From Runella sp. CRIBMP (GTDB taxonomy: Bacteria; Bacteroidota; Bacteroidia; Cytophagales; Spirosomataceae), in assembly GCF_009905605.1 (NCBI RefSeq), contig NZ_JAAAKZ010000001.1, positions 1,054,001 through 1,118,000 of the forward strand: a DNA stretch of 64,000 bases, read 5' to 3'. Positions within the stretch are counted from its first letter, which is position 1. Each line of letters begins with the position of its first letter. Under the pieces are notes generated by a model. That model searched no databases. It saw only the letters and a program-made list of their open reading frames with translations, and had not been told where the DNA came from. The translations under genes were made by a program, and so were the position numbers. This document shows, piece by piece, positions 58,048-64,000 of the stretch.

Positions 58048-59775
58048 ATGAGTTACTTTAACATAGATTCCATCAAAGAACGTACTGGTGCGACGAATCG
58101 CTTTGACGCCATCGTCATTGGCACGGGTATCAGCGGTGGCTGGGCCGCTAAAGAGCTGACTGGAAGAGGCTTGCGCACGCTGGTGTTGGAGCGTGGCCGT
58201 GATGTAAAGCACATTACGGATTATCCAACGGCGATGAAAAACCCGTGGGAATTTCCGCATTTAGGGGAGGTCCCGTTGGAGTTAAAACAAAAAAGCCCTG
58301 CTTCGAGTGGGCACTATATTTTCAAAGAGCCAACGCTGCACTTTGTGGTGAAAGATTTCGAGCATCCGTTTGTGCAGGAAAAACCTTTTTCGTGGATGCG
58401 CGGCTACCAAGTGGGAGGGCGCTCGCTTTTGTGGGCGCGGCAAACACAGCGCTGGTCGGATTTTGATTTTGAAGGCCCCGCACGTGACGGTTTTGCGGTG
58501 GATTGGCCCATTCGTTACGCTGACATTGCACCTTGGTACAGCTACGTTGAGAAATTCGCGGGTATTTCGGGCAACAAAGACGGGTTGCCTAACCTACCCG
58601 ACGGAGAGTTTTTGACGCCGCACGAAATGAGTTGCGTTGAAAAACACTTCAGTCAGCAGGTAGCCAAAAACTATACCGACCGTCATATCATCATCGGCCG
58701 TACGGCCAATCTCACCGACCCCAAGCCTATTCACTACCAACAAGGCCGAGCTAAGTGCCAACACAGAGTGCTTTGTGAGCGCGGTTGCCCGTACGGTGGG
58801 TATTTTAGCACCAATGCCTCTACGTTGCCGTGGGCGGAGCGGACGGGTAAAATGACCCTGAAAACGCATTCGGTGGTGCATTCAATCATTTATGATGAAC
58901 AAAAACAACGGGCAACGGGAGTACGTGTGATAGATGCCAACACGAAGGAGATGACCGAATACTACGCCAAAATCATCTTTCTGAATGCCTCGGCGCTGAA
59001 CTCCAATTTGATTTTACTTAATTCAACCTCGAGTCGCTTTCCTAATGGTTTTGGCAACGACAGTGGCGTGTTGGGAAAATACATCGGGTTCCATAACTAC
59101 CGTGGACGCGTTTCGGCTGAATACGACGGTTTTCACGATACCACCACCGAAGGCAAGCGACCCAACGGTGCTTATGTGCCGCGTTTTAGGAATGTCTATA
59201 AACAAGAAACGGACTTTTTGCGGGGGTATGCCGCTTCGATGAGCTCATCAAAAATGGGTGTTCCGACCGATGGGCTGTTTGGGGAGGAACTCAAAGACCA
59301 ACTCTCCAGACCTTCCGAAGAAGGTTGGAGCATTGGAGCCAATATGATGGGGGAGGTGTTGACTAAAGAAAGCAATCATGTACGCCTTGACCCGAATCTG
59401 AAAGACGATTGGGGGATTCCGCAGTTGCGTATGTCGGTCGATTTTGATGACAACGACATGAAAATGGTGAAGGATTTTTACGAGCAATTTACCGAAATGT
59501 TCACCAAGGCGGGTTATACCAACATCAAAACGGTGGATACCAAGCGCGTACCCGGCAACGAAAACCATGAAATGGGCGGTATCCGGATGGGCAAAGACCC
59601 CAAAACCTCAATGCTCAATAAATGGAATCAGATGCATGCCTGCAAAAATGTATTCGTGACCGACGGCGGTTGTATGACCTCGACTTCGACCCAAAATCCA
59701 TCCCTGACCTACATGGCCCTGACCGCTCGGGCGGCTGACTATGCCGTGAAAGAAATGCGGAAGGGACACCTATAA
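58048..59775 (+). CDS. GMC family FAD-dependent oxidoreductase
   Basis: A 575-residue flavoenzyme. The FAD motif is VIGTGISGGWAAKEL (24-38), with a later RGRDVKHI strand. The C-terminal catalytic part carries the His in GNENHEMGGIRMGKD and the Asn in STQNPSLTYMALTARAADY. No Tat signal is visible. Relatives oxidise sugars or gluconate, often with a small gamma-type subunit; no such partner lies nearby. A decayed second copy of its C-terminal region is found near 62.2 kb. Confidence 0.93.
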   Translation: MSYFNIDSIKERTGATNRFDAIVIGTGISGGWAAKELTGRGLRTLVLERGRDVKHITDYPTAMKNPWEFPHLGEVPLELKQKSPASSGHYIFKEPTLHFVVKDFEHPFVQEKPFSWMRGYQVGGRSLLWARQTQRWSDFDFEGPARDGFAVDWPIRYADIAPWYSYVEKFAGISGNKDGLPNLPDGEFLTPHEMSCVEKHFSQQVAKNYTDRHIIIGRTANLTDPKPIHYQQGRAKCQHRVLCERGCPYGGYFSTNASTLPWAERTGKMTLKTHSVVHSIIYDEQKQRATGVRVIDANTKEMTEYYAKIIFLNASALNSNLILLNSTSSRFPNGFGNDSGVLGKYIGFHNYRGRVSAEYDGFHDTTTEGKRPNGAYVPRFRNVYKQETDFLRGYAASMSSSKMGVPTDGLFGEELKDQLSRPSEEGWSIGANMMGEVLTKESNHVRLDPNLKDDWGIPQLRMSVDFDDNDMKMVKDFYEQFTEMFTKAGYTNIKTVDTKRVPGNENHEMGGIRMGKDPKTSMLNKWNQMHACKNVFVTDGGCMTSTSTQNPSLTYMALTARAADYAVKEMRKGHL

Positions 59776-59791
59776 ATGCGTTACAAACGCA

Positions 59792-59832
59792 CTTTCCGGT
59801 GGTTTGTATTGCAAACGCAAACCAACGGAAAG
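59792..59832 (+). terminator. Hairpin after the GMC gene
   Basis: A 15-base stem with one mismatch (CTTTCCGGTGGTTTG with CAAACCAACGGAAAG) around 11 bases. The T run is weak. Confidence 0.55.
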
Positions 59833-60022
59833 ATTAATCAATCCGAGTTTCCATTTTACGAAATCGAGAAATTCTCATTCTTTGATATTCCCCAAAGAAA
59901 AGTACTTTATTGTTACCTCATTCCCTACTGAATCAATGTAAAATGGGCGGATGTAAACTTTCAAATCTTTCGGGGTAACTTTACAGTTGAAATAATCACT
60001 TTTCCCCAACATAACATTTAAT

Positions 60023-61993
60023 ATGAACAATAATTATGCAAAATGCTTACTGATTAGCCTCCTTCTAATCAAAACTTTGCATTCAGCTTATTCCCAAAAC
60101 AGGCCTAATGTCATATTGATATTTCCCGACAATATAGGCGTTGGCGAAGTAAATGCTTATGGTGGAGTTCGGGGCGTCCCCACACCTAATATTGACAAAA
60201 TTGGAAAGGAAGGAATCAGACTGACCAATTTCAATGTAGAGTATTCTTGCACGCCGTCACGCATTGCACTCATGACGGGTAGATACGCTGCCCGTGCGGG
60301 TGACGACTATTATACAGGTACTACACTGTGGGAAAACACGATGGCCGAACAACTCAAAACGGCAGGTTATGCCACGGCACTTTTTGGCAAATGGGACATT
60401 GGTGGCGACGATTGGTTAGGTAAACGAGAGCCAACACATCAAGGCTTTGACGAATGGTATGGCATTCCAGGCACGAGCCATTTATCGCAATTTACAGCCA
60501 TGAAAGGTTTTCCAAAAGATCAAGAGATTCCGTATGTGTGGGAAGGGATAGCAGGACAAACCTCCAAACAAGTCAAGCCTTTTGATGTAGCTGCAAGGCG
60601 TACCATTGACCGTGAGGCTGCCGAAAAAAGCGTGAATTTTATCAGAAAAAATGCCGACAAAAAGAAGCCTTTCTTTTTGTATTACCCCATGACCCAACTT
60701 CATTTTCCAGCCCTACCTCACCCCGATAAGGTAGGTACAACGGGCGCAGGCGATATGGGCGATGCCATGGCCGATGTAGATTATAACGTAGGATTGATTT
60801 TAAAGGAATTAGAAAAACTGGGCATTGATAAAAATACCATCGTAATATGGTGTTCGGACAACGGTGCCGAGCTACGACGACCGTGGCGAGGTTCGTCGGG
60901 ACCTTGGCGGGGTTATTACAATTCTGCCATGGAAGGCGGTGTACGAACCCCTTGTGTGATTCGTTGGCAGGGGCATATCAAAGACGGACAAGTTTCCAAT
61001 GAAGTGGTTCACGAAGTGGATTTATTCACCACTATAGCGGTAGCAGCGGGTGTTCCTTATGCCCCCAATGACCGCAAAATTGACGGTATAAACCTACTCC
61101 CTTTTTTGGAAGGCAAGCAAAATCACTCCAACCGAGAAAGTGCTATTTTTATGAACCGCAACGGCGGCGTAATGGCCGTCAAATGGCAGGATTGGAAATT
61201 ATGGTACAATTTCAAAACTGAATTGCCCGATGCTGAGCCAGATAACCTTGTCCGATTGTTTGACCTGCGGGTGGACCCACAAGAAGAAATAGATGTCAAA
61301 GACCATTATCCGTGGGTGATTGGTATCATGGATTCGCTTGTCAAAGAATACGAGCTTTCGTTAGTGCAATTTCCACGAGTGTCGGCCCAAGCCAATGCGG
61401 CTGACCCATACCTGCCGCCGCCTGTGGGTTCCGGAAAACTGATATCTACCTATACACGAACCGATAGGTCTATGCTTGGAGGTCGTTCGGTGGCGTTGCC
61501 CAATCCTGATTTTTCGGGTAGTTGGTCCACTGCCGAATTACAGACCGTTTCGGTTATCAATCGTTCAGACAAGCCCAAAGTAGCAGCTTTGGGAAGTGGT
61601 TGGGGTGAGAAAATATCCATTTGGCAGCGTTCCGATTATTTGGACATCGAAAGAGTTGTCTTCAATGCCCGCGAACTTCAACCAATGGTCAACTATCGCT
61701 ATGCCCTCAATGGCACTTCCACTCAAAACTCCATCAACACAGGGCGTAGCCGGAAACCTTCCGTTTCAACGGCAAAATGGCAAGAAAACAGATTGGTGAT
61801 TACAACAACCTTACCCTATCAAAACCCCAAAACTGGGTTGTGGCAAGAACACAAAACGATTCAAACCTTGTGGCTGGAAGACGCCACAAACGCACCTTGG
61901 GAACCCAGGTTAATTGTAGAAACTTTCAGAGAAGGCGTATTAGGTGGTTTAAACTCAACCAATAGGACGGCTTACTCGAAGGGGTATCGGTAA
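60023..61993 (+). CDS. Secreted sulfatase (arylsulfatase family)
   Basis: A 656-residue sulfatase with an N-terminal signal (LLISLLLIKTLHSAYSQ). The formylglycine motif is CTPSR (Cys76-Arg80) in EYSCTPSRIALMTGRYAAR. Metal and sulfate ligands include Asp36 in FPDNIGVGE, His in TQLHFPALPHP and Asp-Asn in CSDNGAELRRPW. About 150 residues beyond the usual length (from near 510) form an extra beta-rich domain. It needs a maturase encoded elsewhere. Probably desulfates a glycan. Confidence 0.93.
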   Translation: MNNNYAKCLLISLLLIKTLHSAYSQNRPNVILIFPDNIGVGEVNAYGGVRGVPTPNIDKIGKEGIRLTNFNVEYSCTPSRIALMTGRYAARAGDDYYTGTTLWENTMAEQLKTAGYATALFGKWDIGGDDWLGKREPTHQGFDEWYGIPGTSHLSQFTAMKGFPKDQEIPYVWEGIAGQTSKQVKPFDVAARRTIDREAAEKSVNFIRKNADKKKPFFLYYPMTQLHFPALPHPDKVGTTGAGDMGDAMADVDYNVGLILKELEKLGIDKNTIVIWCSDNGAELRRPWRGSSGPWRGYYNSAMEGGVRTPCVIRWQGHIKDGQVSNEVVHEVDLFTTIAVAAGVPYAPNDRKIDGINLLPFLEGKQNHSNRESAIFMNRNGGVMAVKWQDWKLWYNFKTELPDAEPDNLVRLFDLRVDPQEEIDVKDHYPWVIGIMDSLVKEYELSLVQFPRVSAQANAADPYLPPPVGSGKLISTYTRTDRSMLGGRSVALPNPDFSGSWSTAELQTVSVINRSDKPKVAALGSGWGEKISIWQRSDYLDIERVVFNARELQPMVNYRYALNGTSTQNSINTGRSRKPSVSTAKWQENRLVITTTLPYQNPKTGLWQEHKTIQTLWLEDATNAPWEPRLIVETFREGVLGGLNSTNRTAYSKGYR

Positions 61994-62146
61994 GGATAAA
62001 AATACACCGACCTGCAAATGAGATGCCGGGGATTGATTTTTGAGTTAATTTGCTAATTATCAAATATTTGTAAAACTTGGTATTTACCGTATTACAAATA
62101 CTCTCTTTATTTGACATTCGCAGCCTCCCTACGGAAGGCTACGAAC

Positions 62147-62285
62147 AACTTGGGGCGGCATTCGGATGTGCCATCGATGCTCAATGAATGGAATCAAATG
62201 CACGCCTGCAAAAATGTATTCGTGACTGACCGCGTTTTGTATGACCTCGACCAAAATCCGTATTTCCGTCCCAATGCAAATCGGG
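62147..62285 (+). pseudogene. Decayed 3' fragment of a GMC oxidoreductase gene
   Basis: The translation SMLNEWNQMHACKNVFVTD matches the GMC protein SMLNKWNQMHACKNVFVTD, and the DNA around 62147-62270 matches 59576-59702 with several deletions (for example, the GGATGG...AAAACC region and one codon repeat). The frame is broken on both sides and the flavin domain is absent. A real remnant, not a gene. Confidence 0.85.
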
Positions 62286-62359
62286 ATTTGGCATTTGTAT
62301 CATCCGCGTTTCATTATGCTTTATTCTAAAGCATCACAAGCGCACAGGCAATTTAGGAC

Positions 62360-63103
62360 TTAATCATTCTTCGCCCCCTGCAAAATCCATTTTTGAATCA
62401 CCAACAACTGGCAATCCGTCAATTTTCCAGTCGGGGGCATGGGTGAGTAGCCTTGTTGCGAGCTCATTGTGCCAAAAAGTCGTTGGTTGTCAACGTAAAT
62501 TTTTACCCCTGTATAACTGTCTAATAGTACACTTCCCGATGAAGAACCTGTTTTGTGGCAACCCACACAATAGGTGTCCAACAGGGGCTTCACTGATTTT
62601 GAGAAGCTTACATTGGCAGTATCCACGCTTACATTGCAGATTGTTTCCTTCGCGCCTTGTTGAATCCATTTAAGAAATAAGTCGGTTTGGGCTTTGGAGA
62701 GAGGCGCAGAAGGGGGCATTCGGTCTTTTCCTGTATCAATCATTACTTGGTATAGCTTGCTGCTGAGGGGCTTACTGATATTGATGCCTTTGCTAGTGAT
62801 GGTTTTATAGCTCGTTAATTCATACCCGTCTTCCCTACTTTTGGCATCATGGCAGCCGCTTGTGGCGCAATTGCTCACAATCAGCGGAAGGATTTGGGTA
62901 TTAAAACATACTTGGTCACTTGCCGTTGTGTTTGGCACAATCGTGCAGGTCAGGGTGATACCCGTAGCAGTATTTGTGCCATTTGAGGGATTGGTCGGGT
63001 CGGGTGTAGTGGTTGAAGTGGTTTCAGGGGTGGGTTTTTCGTAAAGGCAGGAAACAAGCACCCCGATAATGCCAATAAAGAGGAGAAATTTAAGTAGTTT
63101 CAT
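62360..63103 (-). CDS. Lipoprotein with two haem-type Cys-His motifs
   Basis: A 247-residue lipoprotein (MKLLKFLLFIGIIGVLVSC, Cys19; the start at 63103 is preferred over one 9 codons upstream). A Thr/Pro/Asn-rich linker (22-55) precedes two repeats of a small cytochrome-like domain: NCATSGCHDAK (CX4CH) with DRMPPSAPLSKAQTDLFLKWI, and YCVGCHKTG (CxxCH) with SPMPPTGKLTDCQLLVIQKWI. Probably a periplasmic electron carrier. It is in a leftward cluster with YceI and DUF5777 genes. Confidence 0.8.
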   Translation of the reverse strand: MKLLKFLLFIGIIGVLVSCLYEKPTPETTSTTTPDPTNPSNGTNTATGITLTCTIVPNTTASDQVCFNTQILPLIVSNCATSGCHDAKSREDGYELTSYKTITSKGINISKPLSSKLYQVMIDTGKDRMPPSAPLSKAQTDLFLKWIQQGAKETICNVSVDTANVSFSKSVKPLLDTYCVGCHKTGSSSGSVLLDSYTGVKIYVDNQRLFGTMSSQQGYSPMPPTGKLTDCQLLVIQKWILQGAKND

Positions 63104-63107
63104 GGCC

Positions 63108-63656
63108 TTATTTTTTTTGGGTAAAGACAAAATAGTTTTTGACGGTCAGCGACTCGGCGATTTTGGCCATCACCAACGTCGGAATTTCTATTTTATGGTC
63201 AGCCAGTTTTACGTCGAAGTTACCGACAAAGGTTAATTGCTCTTTTCCAACCGTTAATTTCCCCTTAATGACTCGTTCTTGTTTTACCCCATGAATCTCT
63301 AAAATACCCTTGGCAGATACATTATATACCCCTTCTTTTTTGAAATCAATCACTTCTTGAATCTTTCCTTTAAACGTCGAATTGGGATATTTTTCAGATT
63401 CCATGTAATTTTCATTGAAGTGTTCTTCCATGAGCTTATTGGGAAAGCGAAACGCTATATTCTGAATTCTCACGGCCACTTCTGACGTCGAAGTGTTGAT
63501 AATTGCCGCCACTTGTTTATTGACAGCAGAGATGTTTTCTAAAGGGGTTTCGGAGAAAAAACTCGTTTCGCCCCCCTGCGCCATAAACAACTGAGATTTT
63601 GCCTGAAAAGCCATAAAGTGTATGATAATCAATGGAATAACAAGCCTTGTTTTCAT
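63108..63656 (-). CDS. YceI family protein
   Basis: A 182-residue secreted lipocalin-like protein with signal peptide (MKTRLVIPLIIIHFMAFQAKS). YceI features include a MESEKYPNSTFKGKIQEV segment and GILEIHGVKQERVIKGKLTV near the middle. The family binds isoprenoid-type lipids such as polyprenyl chains. The next gene on the strand starts 4 bases later, so co-transcription is likely. Confidence 0.88.
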   Translation of the reverse strand: MKTRLVIPLIIIHFMAFQAKSQLFMAQGGETSFFSETPLENISAVNKQVAAIINTSTSEVAVRIQNIAFRFPNKLMEEHFNENYMESEKYPNSTFKGKIQEVIDFKKEGVYNVSAKGILEIHGVKQERVIKGKLTVGKEQLTFVGNFDVKLADHKIEIPTLVMAKIAESLTVKNYFVFTQKK

Positions 63657-63680
63657 GATTGTTGGATTTTTGGAGTAAGA

Positions 63681-64000
63681 TTATTTGTGTGTTTTCTTGG
63701 CGCTTTTATCAAAACTGAAGACCCTGGAGACATTGAACCCGTAGAAGATATCACCGTTTTGCCACATTCCTTCAGTTTGGCCGATGAGGTATTTTTCGGT
63801 CATTCCCTTGGAGTTTGTGAAATGAAGTTGGAATACGTGGCCGCCCGTTTCGATGTCGAAGCCGATGGAAAGGGCATTTTTAAACTGTGGGTCACGTAGG
63901 GAGATTTCACCTACGGAGGTAGGAGTGTAGTAATATTCTACGTTGAACGACGTACGGCGCGTCAATTTGAAGCGGCCGCCCATGCCCAAGCTATACAGAG
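63681..64000 (-). CDS. DUF5777 family beta-barrel protein, partial
   Basis: The C-terminal 106 residues of a barrel protein whose start lies beyond the right edge; the frame is open to the last base (LYSLGMGGRFKL). The strands RTSFNVEYYYTPTS, NALSIGFDIETGGHVFQLHFTNSKGMTEKY and DIFYGFNVSRVFSFDK match the DUF5777 family, which pairs with YceI and c-type cytochrome genes in many Bacteroidota. Confidence 0.82.
   Translation of the reverse strand, partial: LYSLGMGGRFKLTRRTSFNVEYYYTPTSVGEISLRDPQFKNALSIGFDIETGGHVFQLHFTNSKGMTEKYLIGQTEGMWQNGDIFYGFNVSRVFSFDKSAKKTHK

Noticed and set aside
62111-62329. A rightward frame of 72 codons treated as a small gene
   Set aside because: Its middle is a broken copy of the GMC C-terminal region and the ends are unrelated. 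It is a decayed fragment.

Overview
The window looks like chromosomal DNA of a Bacteroidota bacterium, most likely order Cytophagales and close to Runella or another Spirosomaceae genus. That placement is inferred from gene content: eukaryotic-type glutamine synthetase, DUF5686, DUF5777, MbnP and YtxJ families, GMC oxidoreductase, Tat-exported Gfo/Idh/MocA and Hyi-like proteins, and promoters of the Bacteroidota type (TTG, about 20 bases, TAnnTTTG). About 55 genes are present, with short gaps and many intrinsic terminators. No rRNA, tRNA or CRISPR was recognised.

Layout. 0-2.5 kb: a leftward two-component locus (membrane protein, NarL-type histidine kinase, a degenerate kinase paralogue with Tyr in place of the phospho-accepting His, and a response regulator cut by the window edge). 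2.5-8.7 kb: an AT-rich accessory stretch with two unknown leftward genes, one carrying CxxCH, and a rightward five-gene envelope module with a trypsin-like protease, a secreted protein, a lipoprotein and an M15 peptidase. 8.8-12 kb: ABC-F ATPase and glutamine synthetase. 12.3-18.2 kb: a surface-sugar operon (FdtA-like, FdtB-like, GtrB-like, methyltransferase, polytopic glycosyltransferase-like protein) ending in an M42 aminopeptidase. 18.2-25.7 kb: secreted carbohydrate and peptide enzymes. 25.9-30.1 kb: a copper and haem locus with an MbnP-MbnH-like pair, a LOV-like PAS protein lacking the flavin cysteine, a Cys-rich protein and a PHM-like copper protein. 30.2-33.9 kb: PadR regulator with proteins sharing pieces of TonB. 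34-37.2 kb: beta-barrel protein, uvrC, ytxJ.

37.2-40.4 kb is the most unusual part. A Kdo transferase gene (waaA) contains an in-frame tract of nineteen degenerate 7-bp units. Immediately after it lies an island with five copies of a REP-like palindrome, a REP-associated tyrosine transposase (RAYT) broken by a one-base frameshift, a DUF4262 gene and an Imm26-like fragment. Copies of the 3' ends of both neighbouring genes (waaA and the DUF5686 gene) are interspersed, which records the insertion history. A diverged pair of the same palindromes occurs near 56.0 kb.

40.4-57.7 kb: mostly housekeeping and envelope genes (DUF5686 protein, DUF2252 protein, PBP4-type peptidase, polyprenyl synthase, Hyi-like TIM barrel, HPP protein, fumC, altronate dehydratase preceded by a RelE-type toxin-antitoxin pair, MFS transporter, PspC). 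58-64 kb: GMC oxidoreductase, sulfatase, a decayed GMC fragment, and a leftward cytochrome-YceI-DUF5777 cluster running off the end. All calls come from reading the sequence; no database search was run.
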